Shown here piece after piece: positions 16,920-25,997 of a stretch of 64,000 nucleotides of DNA (the first letter of the stretch is position 1; every line of letters begins with the position of its first letter). Source of the stretch: Gammaproteobacteria bacterium (GTDB lineage Bacteria; Pseudomonadota; Gammaproteobacteria; Pseudomonadales; IMCC2047); contig JAJFKB010000024.1 in the NCBI GenBank assembly GCA_021773395.1, positions 124,001 to 188,000 of the forward strand, in the 5' to 3' direction. A program made the translations under genes and the position numbers. The notes beneath the pieces are model-generated. The model was not told where the DNA came from, did no database searches, and saw only the letters and a program-made list of their open reading frames with translations.

Positions 16920-18596
16920 TCAGCCCTTCTTTTCATCTTTATTGCAGACTTCTGCCTTACGCACCCTATTACGTCCCTTTTCCTTGGCCCAATAAAGTGC
17001 TTCATCCGCCGCCTTCACCAGCATTGAAGGTGTTTCACAGGCGGGAAATGCTGAAATACCGGCACTAAAGGTTAACCGGAAACTGCCCTTATCACTACTA
17101 TGCTGGATCAAAGCAAACTTTTCCCGCACATCATTTAGAATATCTTCTGCTTGATCAATATTCGTATCCGGCATAATAATGGCGAACTCCTCCCCACCAT
17201 ATCGACCCAACGTGTCTGTATTTCTGAAGCGCTTCCTTAACAGCCGGCTTACTGCGACCAGCACCTGATCCCCAACCCCATGCCCGTAGGTATCATTCAC
17301 CTGTTTAAAATTATCCAGATCCACTAGCGCATACGTGACCGGATTGCCGCTCCTTTTCGATCTGGCAATATCACGCCCTAGTTGCTCACCGATATTCCGG
17401 TGATTCAATAGTCCAGTCAGACTATCCCTAACCATTGCAGCCTTAAGCTGGCGGGCGCGTCTGGCTCGAGCGTAAACCGCTGTTACCAGATGGTCTGCGG
17501 CTATTGGTTTGACTAAAAAATCGTCGCCTCCCTGTCTCAATGCCTCCAGATGATTTTTAACATCAACATCTGCGGACAGGAAGACTATCGGCATTCCAAG
17601 ATAAGTCGGCTGCTGACGTATCACCGCCGCCAGCTCAATACCGCTGCATTGTGGCATGTGCAAGTCCATAAGAATCAGCTCAGGTCGGAATTCTGCAAGA
17701 GACAGATTTACCTTCATCGGATCTGTTATGCATAAAGCCTCCATACCTGCGCGCTTAAGTTCCAACACAGTCTGCTCGGCATAGGTAATGTCGTCATCGA
17801 CTACCAAAATTCGATAGGGAAACTCTTCCTGTGGTGTGGTTATCCGATCCAGTGTTTCGGTGAGCTGGTATAGATCGGTCGGCTTCTGGTAATAGGCCGC
17901 ACCACCCGCTCTGACTGCTGCCAGGCGCGCCTTAATGTCGTCCCGCTCTGAAAGAAAAATAACCGGGGGCACCGCCTGTAAACCCATTTTTAATTGACTG
18001 ACAGCCTCAAGCCCCGCATCTTTGCCGGAGGGAAACATAATATCCATAATGATAACTGCGGGACTCAACTCCCGTACTTTTTCCGCAAGATTTTCTGGCG
18101 AATTCAATAGTGCAATTTCGTAGCCAAAATACTCAAGATGCAGTAGCAGCTCATCCGCAAAATCTTTACCATCCTCGACTAACAGTATACGATTGGATTT
18201 GTCTGCCGACCAGTTCTTCCCCACTACCTTCGGGTTCATAATAGGTACTGCCATGGACTCTACATCTGCATCCTGGCTACCATAATGTGCCAACTGTAGA
18301 AACAGGCCCTTTGCAATCTCGAGCTGCTCATCATCACCGCTTTTCCACAATTTATTGAGTACCTGCTCCAATTCTCTTGAGACTTTCGATACCTTGGAAA
18401 AGCCAAAACTTTCACCGGTTCCAGCCAGATTATGGGTTTCTCTTATAACGGCTTCTTTTTCCTCCATGTGGCCTGGCAGTGACTTTAATCGCTGCCATTG
18501 CGCGCTGAGCTTTTCAATTCGAGACGGCAAATGCTCGGCATACCCTGCCCGCATCTCCACCAGCTTACGTTCTAGATCTTCATAGGAATCAGACAT
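16920..18596 (-). CDS. HPt-REC-REC-GGDEF diguanylate cyclase
   Basis: A 558-residue cytoplasmic signalling protein. An N-terminal HPt-like helical domain carries the phospho-acceptor motif THNLAGTGESFGF (His55). Two receiver domains follow with acceptor Asp185 (IIMDIMFP) and Asp311 (ILMDLHMP). A GGDEF domain with an intact GGEEF active site (467-471) and an RxxD inhibitory site five residues before it (RNTD) completes it. It should make cyclic-di-GMP under phosphorelay and product control. The ATG at 18596 follows AAGGACC and overlaps the preceding response-regulator gene by 8 bases. It is the output end of the kinase operon. No membrane segment is seen. Confidence 0.9.
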   Translation of the reverse strand: MSDSYEDLERKLVEMRAGYAEHLPSRIEKLSAQWQRLKSLPGHMEEKEAVIRETHNLAGTGESFGFSKVSKVSRELEQVLNKLWKSGDDEQLEIAKGLFLQLAHYGSQDADVESMAVPIMNPKVVGKNWSADKSNRILLVEDGKDFADELLLHLEYFGYEIALLNSPENLAEKVRELSPAVIIMDIMFPSGKDAGLEAVSQLKMGLQAVPPVIFLSERDDIKARLAAVRAGGAAYYQKPTDLYQLTETLDRITTPQEEFPYRILVVDDDITYAEQTVLELKRAGMEALCITDPMKVNLSLAEFRPELILMDLHMPQCSGIELAAVIRQQPTYLGMPIVFLSADVDVKNHLEALRQGGDDFLVKPIAADHLVTAVYARARRARQLKAAMVRDSLTGLLNHRNIGEQLGRDIARSKRSGNPVTYALVDLDNFKQVNDTYGHGVGDQVLVAVSRLLRKRFRNTDTLGRYGGEEFAIIMPDTNIDQAEDILNDVREKFALIQHSSDKGSFRLTFSAGISAFPACETPSMLVKAADEALYWAKEKGRNRVRKAEVCNKDEKKG

Positions 18597-18975
18597 GGTC
18601 CTTACTCCAGACCTCACGAACTTGATCTGCTAATTTCATAGGATCAAAGGGTTTGGCAATCACCCCTAAAGCCCCCAGATTTTGATATTCCTCCAGCTCC
18701 TGTTGTTGCACTTTAGCCGTCATAAATATAACAGGTATATCTTTAGCTTCCTTAATCTCCCGCAATTTCGCCAGAGTGGTCGGTCCGTCCATGCCAGGCA
18801 TCATAACATCCAGAAGAATTAAATCCGGACGCAGACTCATCATTTGTGCCAATGCCTGATTCCCATTTTCGCAGATTTCAACCCGAAAGCCACCCACAGT
18901 CTCCAGGGCCAACTTTGCCACAATTTGAATATCAGGGTCATCCTCTACCAACATAATACAATTTAATTGATTCAT
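18589..18975 (-). CDS. CheY-like single-domain response regulator
   Basis: A 128-residue stand-alone receiver domain with the acidic pair EDD (residues 11-13), acceptor Asp in LILLDVMMPGMDG (about residue 56), Thr in FMTAK and Lys in AKPFDP. It has no output domain, so it probably shuttles phosphate between the hybrid kinase and the HPt of the GGDEF protein, or acts by protein binding. Its start overlaps the kinase stop by four bases and its stop overlaps the GGDEF gene by eight. Confidence 0.92.
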   Translation of the reverse strand: MNQLNCIMLVEDDPDIQIVAKLALETVGGFRVEICENGNQALAQMMSLRPDLILLDVMMPGMDGPTTLAKLREIKEAKDIPVIFMTAKVQQQELEEYQNLGALGVIAKPFDPMKLADQVREVWSKDHV

Positions 18976-21900
18976 GATATCTGCTCTGTAATGTTTTTCT
19001 CGCTATCGTTTTTCTTGCTTCGTGCGCGGGTTTTAATCATATGTTTAATAGCGGCCACTATCTGCTCATTATTAGTTTTTGACTTAACTAAAGTGGCGGC
19101 CACTCCATCCGTAATTTTCTTATCCAGATCTTGCGCCGAGAAAATTATCACGGGAGTCGGCTCTTCGTTGCCGGTCAACGCGGGAATCAGGTCCAATCCC
19201 GATCCGTCGGGGAATCCTATATCTAAAATCACCAGATCAAACTTTTCCTTTGCCAGACGTTGACGAGCTTCGTTTAATGATTTAGCCAAAGTAATATCGG
19301 CCATATCAGCGGTTATTGTTTTGACCAGCACCGCAATATCTCTATCATCTTCGACATGCAATATTGAAGGTCGTTCTGATTCTGTCGCATTAAGCATCTG
19401 CGCCAATGCGTTTGCCAGTTGCTCTTCATGTATCGGTTTTTCAATCCAATCAAGCACGGTTAGAGTATCGCCTTTAAGATTTTTCTTTTCCTGATCTGCT
19501 ATAGCCGATACCACTATCACGGGCAAATCTTTAGTGCGCTCTTCACCTCGCAACTGGTGAAGAAAACTCAGACCATCCTGGCCTGGCAACATCAGATCCA
19601 ATGTTATAGCAACGTAGTCACAGTGGCTCAGTTGACGCCATGCGGCTTCGGCTGAATTGGCAATATCTGAACTAAACCCTTGCTTGTCCATCATCATTTG
19701 CAGCAAAACAGCGACATCAGGATCATCTTCGCAAATTAAAATTTGTGGCCGAGTGCCATCTGTATAATCCTGCTGCTTCACTTCAGTAATCTTCCAAACC
19801 GGTAGATCTACATGAAATACCGTACCCTCCCCAGGTTGCGATTCAAATGAAATTTGACCACCCAGTTTTTCGACAATCGCCTTTGAGATACTTAACCCCA
19901 GCCCGGTGCCACCCTTCTGGCGCGTATCTGAAGAATCCGCCTGTGAAAATTTACCAAAAATACGAGATTGAAATTCTTCAGGAATGCCGGGGCCGTCATC
20001 AGCTACCGACAGCCTTACACCTTCCCCCTCTGGATTCACAGTGACTCTTATTTCACTATTGTCAGGAGAAAATTTTGCTGCATTGGATATCAAGTTGGTA
20101 ATAACTTGCGTCAAACGATCCGAATCCGCCAGAACTCGTACATCGCGATAATTATTTTGCTGTAAAATTTTAACCTGGTGTTCCTCGGCAAAACCTTGAT
20201 TGGCCGAAATTGCATCGTTGATCAAAACCTCCAATTCTAGCGGCCTGAGACTGAATGACATTTTCCCTGATTCAATTTTCTCCATATCGAGTATGTCGTT
20301 AATCAGTCTAACCAGGCGTTCAGAATTATTACAAGCAATCTCAACAAGCGATTTCACTTGCTGCGACAAATCGCCCATGCCTCCCCCTAACAGTAAACCC
20401 AGGGAACCTCGGATTGATGTCAGCGGTGTGCGCAACTCATGACTGACTGTCGAAACGAACTCGCTTTTCATTTTTTCAATTTTTTTCCGCTCAGTAATAT
20501 CCTGCTTGATTGCAACAAAATGTGAGATTTTCCCTGTTTCATCAGCTACGGGCGTAATAGTCTGTTCTTCTATATAATGGCTACCGTCGTCCCGTCTATT
20601 TACCAGCTCACCATGCCAGACATCACCCGACAAGATGCAGTCCCACATGGCCTTATAGAAGTCCTGCCCATGCTCACCGGATTTGAGGATTCTTGGGTTC
20701 GAGCCCTGAACACTTTCCTTGTCATAGCCGGTAAACTGCGTAAAAGCCTGATTCACCCAGACTATGCTGCCTTCTACATCGGTGATAACGATGGCATTCG
20801 CCGCCGACTCCAGTGCCGCCCCCTGCAAACGAAGTTTCTCCTCATGCTCTTTACGTTCAGTAATGTCACGCAAAACACCAACAAACTTATGCATATGACC
20901 CATTTTTACTTCGGTTACAGCGAGATCAATAGGAAACACCGAACCATCCTTACGTTGCGCTAACACCTCGCGTCCCATACCAATAATTTTAGCTCCCCCA
21001 CCTCCCATATAGCTGGAAAGGTAGCCATCATGCTCACTATGATAAGGCTCAGGCATGAGCATTTTAATATTGTGTCCTATCACCTCCTCTGGTGTGTAAC
21101 CCAACATCGAACATGCCATCTTATTAACGGATTCAATCGTTCCAATGGGATCAATGCTAATTAATCCATCAAACATATTATCTAAAATAACACGCTGCTG
21201 ATATTCAGCTTCTCGCATTGCGCTGACGCTTTCCATTCGCTCCAATTCACCGCTCAACCACTCCGATGCAAGCTGCACAAAGGATGTCGCATCGGCCACA
21301 AACTGCTCTTCCTTGTTTTCCAATGCGGCGAAAGCCATAACACCCGTCATATTCAAGCCAACAAAAACAGGGGCTCCAACAAAACAACCGGGCCCGGCAC
21401 CGTCAATATTAGCTTCCGTCTGATTTTGGGTATCAACTGCATTTAAAGCCAGAGTACGTCGAGTCGTGCGTATCCGCTCACATGCGTTATTAAGAAAAGG
21501 GTAGTTTCCCTCATCATCACCAGCATGAAACCATCTCTCATAATCACCCGCTTTATTTTGTTCGAAAATGACAGCAAGCGTGACTCCCAGCGAGCTCATC
21601 CCCAATCGTAACAAACGCCCCAACTTTTCATCCAAAGATAACTCGCGATCGGCGGATATGTCGTGAAATTGCTCTAACATCAGAACATTTTTCTGCATCC
21701 TGGCCTCAGCCTGCTGCCTGAAGTCCACTTCGGCTTTCATTAGTACGGAATTTTCACTAATACGGCTCAGCATTGCATTAAAACTACCAACTAGCGTGCC
21801 CATTTCTCTGGTTAAGTTGCCCGGCAATAAAGCTGTCTGTGTGCCGGCTGTAAATTCACTGGCCGCTTTAGATAACCGTTTTACAGGCAACACAAGCGAC

Positions 21901-23006
21901 CTTGCGAACCAAAGCCCCAAAACAAGCGAAATCGCCATGACCACAGAGGCCGCAATAATCACCTGCCAAACCGCTTTTTCTGTCAGTGCTATAACATTTG
22001 CCGAACTCCTTTGAACCGCAGCGAGCAAATAGCTTTCATTTTCGCTATCTAAGGGGATCTTTCTGAGGCTAAGCGCAACCTCGCGCCCTTTATGCTCATA
22101 AAACTGCACAATCTCAGATTCCGTTTGGCGTTCGATCTCATGACCCAGCCCCGCAAACTCATCCTGAATCCGTAAGGGAATACCTTGACCAATTGCTGTA
22201 TTCAAAGCCTGGGGGTGGTAAAGGTACTGCCCGTTGTGATTTGCAATGTACACTCGGTTTTCTTGTCCACTGATGACTCCTGAAGCAGAGCGCCTAAAGA
22301 TTGCTCTCATATCCTGGCTAAACGACAATAACGCAAAAGGGTTATTCTCGGTGTCCGTTATCAGGATTGAGGCTCGAATGATTTGCGCGCTCGGCTCCTC
22401 GGCTGCATCACCCTCCTGCTCGACCTGGATTTCTGAATAATGTACGTGGCCCTGTTTAGCCTGTTCCAGCCCTTGAAAATAGTCTATTGTTTCCCGATCA
22501 GGCCAATCAGCTCCAATACCTGTTTTGATGTCACCTCCATCACGCTGTACGCTTGTGAGGATCACTCCATCGTTGGCAAATGCATAAAGTATAATTGAGC
22601 GTATATCCTTATCGATCCGTAACATACTTACCGATAAGGTGTTGAGTCGTTTATACCATTGATCAATGCTAGAGTCGTCCAAAGGATCAACGCCAGCATT
22701 AGCGCTCGCTCTGACTATCCCCGGAATTGGAGGCGTATTTGCTAAATAGAAGACACGACCACTTAACTCCTTAAGCGAACTTTCTATTTCCTGGCCTAAC
22801 GCATGGCTTTTGCTGGCCAACAAGCGTAGTTCTTCATCAACGATATGCCCCCTAAATTCCCTGATTGCAAAATAGGCAACCAGTGTCGTAACGAATATCA
22901 CGAGCGTTATGACGAGTATGGATAGTTTTTGCGCTAAAGAAAGGCCGCGACTATGCAGCGATGATGTACCGGAAACAGATTCTTGTGTCTCTTGAGGTAA
23001 TACCAT
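18972..23006 (-). CDS. Hybrid sensor histidine kinase (dCache-HAMP-GAF-PAS-PAS-HK-REC-REC)
   Basis: A 1344-residue inner-membrane sensor. Membrane segments lie at about 28-48 and 347-369, flanking a periplasmic Cache-like ligand domain. A HAMP linker (370-420), a GAF domain (about 450-585) and two PAS domains (605-715, 730-840) follow. The kinase core has His856 in SHELRTPL, the N box (NLISNAAKFS) and the G boxes (DDGPGIP, GTGLGLS). Two receiver domains carry Asp1137 and Asp1262. The first PAS aligns with FixL, including a His (659) and an Arg (679) exactly 20 residues apart, as heme-binding His200 and Arg220 are in FixL. Heme binding is therefore possible but unproven. It overlaps the next gene by four bases and heads the operon. 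Confidence 0.92.
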   Translation of the reverse strand: MVLPQETQESVSGTSSLHSRGLSLAQKLSILVITLVIFVTTLVAYFAIREFRGHIVDEELRLLASKSHALGQEIESSLKELSGRVFYLANTPPIPGIVRASANAGVDPLDDSSIDQWYKRLNTLSVSMLRIDKDIRSIILYAFANDGVILTSVQRDGGDIKTGIGADWPDRETIDYFQGLEQAKQGHVHYSEIQVEQEGDAAEEPSAQIIRASILITDTENNPFALLSFSQDMRAIFRRSASGVISGQENRVYIANHNGQYLYHPQALNTAIGQGIPLRIQDEFAGLGHEIERQTESEIVQFYEHKGREVALSLRKIPLDSENESYLLAAVQRSSANVIALTEKAVWQVIIAASVVMAISLVLGLWFARSLVLPVKRLSKAASEFTAGTQTALLPGNLTREMGTLVGSFNAMLSRISENSVLMKAEVDFRQQAEARMQKNVLMLEQFHDISADRELSLDEKLGRLLRLGMSSLGVTLAVIFEQNKAGDYERWFHAGDDEGNYPFLNNACERIRTTRRTLALNAVDTQNQTEANIDGAGPGCFVGAPVFVGLNMTGVMAFAALENKEEQFVADATSFVQLASEWLSGELERMESVSAMREAEYQQRVILDNMFDGLISIDPIGTIESVNKMACSMLGYTPEEVIGHNIKMLMPEPYHSEHDGYLSSYMGGGGAKIIGMGREVLAQRKDGSVFPIDLAVTEVKMGHMHKFVGVLRDITERKEHEEKLRLQGAALESAANAIVITDVEGSIVWVNQAFTQFTGYDKESVQGSNPRILKSGEHGQDFYKAMWDCILSGDVWHGELVNRRDDGSHYIEEQTITPVADETGKISHFVAIKQDITERKKIEKMKSEFVSTVSHELRTPLTSIRGSLGLLLGGGMGDLSQQVKSLVEIACNNSERLVRLINDILDMEKIESGKMSFSLRPLELEVLINDAISANQGFAEEHQVKILQQNNYRDVRVLADSDRLTQVITNLISNAAKFSPDNSEIRVTVNPEGEGVRLSVADDGPGIPEEFQSRIFGKFSQADSSDTRQKGGTGLGLSISKAIVEKLGGQISFESQPGEGTVFHVDLPVWKITEVKQQDYTDGTRPQILICEDDPDVAVLLQMMMDKQGFSSDIANSAEAAWRQLSHCDYVAITLDLMLPGQDGLSFLHQLRGEERTKDLPVIVVSAIADQEKKNLKGDTLTVLDWIEKPIHEEQLANALAQMLNATESERPSILHVEDDRDIAVLVKTITADMADITLAKSLNEARQRLAKEKFDLVILDIGFPDGSGLDLIPALTGNEEPTPVIIFSAQDLDKKITDGVAATLVKSKTNNEQIVAAIKHMIKTRARSKKNDSEKNITEQIS

Positions 23007-23368
23007 TTCGCATACCTGATCATAGTTCGAAAGATCACGCGATATCAGTTTTTTGCGCGTTTAATCAGCAAATCTAACTGAACGGATAGGCTGTAATCAT
23101 CACGCGTCACCCGGGACATGTCGGGTTGCTGGAAACCTTATGTAGAGTATAGATAAAATTATAGAATGTGACCAACCTGGCGCACAATAAAGCAGCTGAA
23201 GGCCAAACGCAGGTATAGGTGAAATGGGTAAAAAGCTTCCTGGAGAGCAGATCGTCATTCGGCTTGAAGTGAATTTAATGCATGCTGTCGAATTGAGGCC
23301 GCATAATGACTACCTTTTCCCTCGAATCACAAGGTAGCCACATCTATTAGTGCAGACGCACTAGGGTG
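23007..23368. other. Intergenic region upstream of the kinase operon
   Basis: This 362-bp spacer must hold the promoter of the kinase operon and the 3' end of ppiD. A short hairpin (TAGTGC/GCACTA, 23348-23363) lies just after the ppiD stop but has no T-run. A GACATGTC palindrome lies near 23115. No gene or known regulator site was recognised. Confidence 0.4.
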
Positions 23369-25261
23369 CTAGTAAATTTCAATCTCCGCTTGTTGCTTTA
23401 AATCACGCAGATAATTTTGAAAATCTACATTACCAAATTGGTTAGCCAGTATATTACCAAGCATTTTGATCTCTTGAGGATGAATCTCCATTACACCGCC
23501 CTCATATACCTTGGTCAGCGTCAAGACAACAAAATCGCCATTGTCCTTCACGACGCTACCCAAAGATTTTTCACCAACGGCTGGTTTGGGCAGACGGAAA
23601 AGTTCCTGGTTAATCTCCGCATCCAGATCAGTGTGGTTACGACCAACCTTATCGACAATTACCCACTCAAAGCCGAACTCCGCCGACACCTGATCGGTTG
23701 TCTTCCCATCACGAAGATCCACCAGTATCTGCTCTCCCAGTTTTTGAGTCTGCTCAGCTGCGCTGGATTGCTTTAGTTCCTGTTCAATCTGCGCATAAAC
23801 CTCATCCAAAGGCTGAACTTTCGACGGTTTATGCTCTTTAACCCGAACCACGACAACGTGGTCATCGCTGAGCGCAATCATATTACTGTTATTACCTAGA
23901 GTGAGCACTTCATCACTGTAGGCGATCCTGGCGACTTTGGGGTTTGCCGCTATACCTTCGCCACCTTCACGCCCAAAAAACCCCGTCAACTGAATCTTAA
24001 GACCCAGCTTCTCAGCTGGCTCGTCAAGATCTCCAGCGGTAAAACTGTCATTTTCCAGATCGCTTGATGCGGCAACAAAAAGTTCTGCGGCTTTCTGGTA
24101 CTTTATATCCTGCTCCAGTTTAGCACTGACTTCCTCATAGGTTGGAGGTTCAGGTTTACGTACTGCAAGCAGTTTAATGATATGGAACCCAAATTCAGTC
24201 TCAACAATATCAGATGTTTGCCCCGTTTCAAGGCTAAACAGCGCTTCATCAAACGCTTCAGCATAAGCACCACGCTCGGCAAAGCCAAGATCACCACCTT
24301 GCTCTGCTGAACCTGAGTCTTCAGAGTTTTCCCTGGCCAATTGCGCAAAATTATCACCGGCAGTTAACCTGCTTTTTAATTCTGTAATTTTTGCTTTCGC
24401 AGCTACCGGATCAGCCCCTTCTTCCAGTTGGATCAATATATGCGCCGCGTTACGCTCTTCACGCTTTTCGTAACTCTCAACTTCCTGCTGGTATAATTGC
24501 TTGAGCTCAGCCTCATCCACCGTCACATCAGCCATATAATCAGACTGTTTAAGCTCCAAAAACTCCAGCTGGACTAATTCCCTGGTCATGTAGTTCTTTC
24601 GATTACTCTCGTAATGCTCATTGACCGCTGACTCGGGGATACTGACATTTTCCACCAATCCTTCGGCTGCAATGTTCAAATATGCCACATTGCGTAGCTG
24701 ACGATCTAACTGGGCAATCGCTTTAACCTCTGACGGCAGCATGAATGCCGATCCTGTAATTCCCGTTTGGTTCTGTTGAATCAACAAATCAACCGCCAGT
24801 TGATTCTTATAATCCAATGGTGATAGAGAGATATTTCTAACCGCAGCCTCATACATCACCTTATTAAAAACGCCTTCAGACTGGAATGCTGGTGTATTAA
24901 GTATATTTGCATCCACCTGCCGTTCTGGTGTGTACAACCCTCGCTCCTGTGCATCCTGGATCAGCAATTTACGCTCAACCAGACTATCGAGCGCGCTTTT
25001 TCTCAGCCATTGCGGATCAATTAATTCCGGGTCTGCATTTTCACCCATCCGTGAAAGCATTTGCCTGCGCAGTATCTCCATCGTCCGGTTGAGCTCAACT
25101 TCATCGATATCAACATTATTTACACTCGCTACGGTATTTTTATTGCTGGAGTATCCAACAATAGCGTCCACACCAAACAGCGCAAAAGTAACAACAATAA
25201 AACCGACAATGACTTTTGCCAGCATGCTTTGGGATTTATCTCTAATATTTTGTATCGACAT
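23369..25261 (-). CDS. ppiD: Periplasmic folding chaperone PpiD (SurA-N/PPIC)
   Basis: A 630-residue inner-membrane-anchored periplasmic chaperone. A single N-terminal membrane segment (about 13-35) is followed by a SurA-N-like chaperone domain and a PPIC parvulin domain (about 265-365, with AAHILIQ, GDLGFAERGAY and EFGFHIIKL motifs). A second degenerate parvulin-like region precedes the C-terminus. It works near the Sec translocon on newly exported proteins. It follows hupB, in the usual lon-hupB-ppiD order. A terminator separates it from hupB. Confidence 0.93.
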   Translation of the reverse strand: MSIQNIRDKSQSMLAKVIVGFIVVTFALFGVDAIVGYSSNKNTVASVNNVDIDEVELNRTMEILRRQMLSRMGENADPELIDPQWLRKSALDSLVERKLLIQDAQERGLYTPERQVDANILNTPAFQSEGVFNKVMYEAAVRNISLSPLDYKNQLAVDLLIQQNQTGITGSAFMLPSEVKAIAQLDRQLRNVAYLNIAAEGLVENVSIPESAVNEHYESNRKNYMTRELVQLEFLELKQSDYMADVTVDEAELKQLYQQEVESYEKREERNAAHILIQLEEGADPVAAKAKITELKSRLTAGDNFAQLARENSEDSGSAEQGGDLGFAERGAYAEAFDEALFSLETGQTSDIVETEFGFHIIKLLAVRKPEPPTYEEVSAKLEQDIKYQKAAELFVAASSDLENDSFTAGDLDEPAEKLGLKIQLTGFFGREGGEGIAANPKVARIAYSDEVLTLGNNSNMIALSDDHVVVVRVKEHKPSKVQPLDEVYAQIEQELKQSSAAEQTQKLGEQILVDLRDGKTTDQVSAEFGFEWVIVDKVGRNHTDLDAEINQELFRLPKPAVGEKSLGSVVKDNGDFVVLTLTKVYEGGVMEIHPQEIKMLGNILANQFGNVDFQNYLRDLKQQAEIEIY

Positions 25262-25350
25262 TAAGGCTACTCAAATGGGATCGGACAATGTCTTTAATAC
25301 CCGGCGTTTGTTATGGGCTGCTCGTTTAAATCTTCTAATTCTACCATCAT

Positions 25351-25382
25351 AAAAAATGCGCATCTATTGAATAGATGCGCAT
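25351..25382 (-). terminator. Rho-independent terminator after hupB
   Basis: A perfect inverted repeat of 13 bp (25356-25368 with 25370-25382) is followed on the minus strand by six T residues (25351-25356 region). It lies between hupB and ppiD, about 155 bases after the hupB stop, and would end the hupB transcript. Confidence 0.85.
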
Positions 25383-25537
25383 CATTATTTCTTATCAGGT
25401 GGGCGTAAGCCACTGCATCATCCTTGCATAAATAACCGATAATTTATTCTTACTTACCAAGTAGTCTAATAACCTACCTGCAAAGCTACGATTGTCGATT
25501 ATCTTCCCTGCACCTTCAATCGCTAACCGGTAGCATC

Positions 25538-25810
25538 TTAATTGACAGCGTCTTTTAATGCTTTACCTGCTTTAAAACTTGGAATATTCGCCGCTTTAAT
25601 TTGAATAGTTGCTCCTGTTTGTGGATTCCGACCTGTGCGCGCTGCGCGTTGCTTAACGGAATAAGTGCCAAAACCAACTAAAGAAACTTGACCACCCTTT
25701 TTTAATTCACCCGTAATTGCTTCAATTGCTGCATCCAGTGCTCGGCCAGCCGAAGCTTTTGAAAGATCCGCAGAAGAAGCAATGGCATCGATAAGTTCAG
25801 ACTTGTTCAC
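25538..25810 (-). CDS. hupB: DNA-binding protein HU-beta
   Basis: A 90-residue histone-like protein with [11 protein letters not shown] at the N-terminus, the [24 protein letters not shown]-binding arm and C-terminal [11 protein letters not shown]. It bends and compacts DNA as a dimer. The start codon is GTG, preceded by AGGGGAA. It is followed by its own terminator and sits directly after lon. Confidence 0.97.
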   Translation of the reverse strand: MNKSELIDAIASSADLSKASAGRALDAAIEAITGELKKGGQVSLVGFGTYSVKQRAARTGRNPQTGATIQIKAANIPSFKAGKALKDAVN

Positions 25811-25997
25811 TCTATTCCCCTTTTATATGTTGTTACGTAAGTAGTGGGTTAATAATTCATTATGGCCTGCAACGCAGGCTTTCCCGCAAAGAAGTTTATT
25901 TTTTTGCCAATGGCAAGCCTATCCTTGTTTTGGCGCCCCGACTTTGCCGCACCATTTATACCAACTCGTCAAAATATCTGTCAAGCGAGGAGCCGCA

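Noticed and set aside
23105..23130. CCCGG-GACATGTC-GGGT as an operator for the kinase operon
   Set aside because: The outer arms do not match in register; only an 8-bp palindrome remains, expected by chance.
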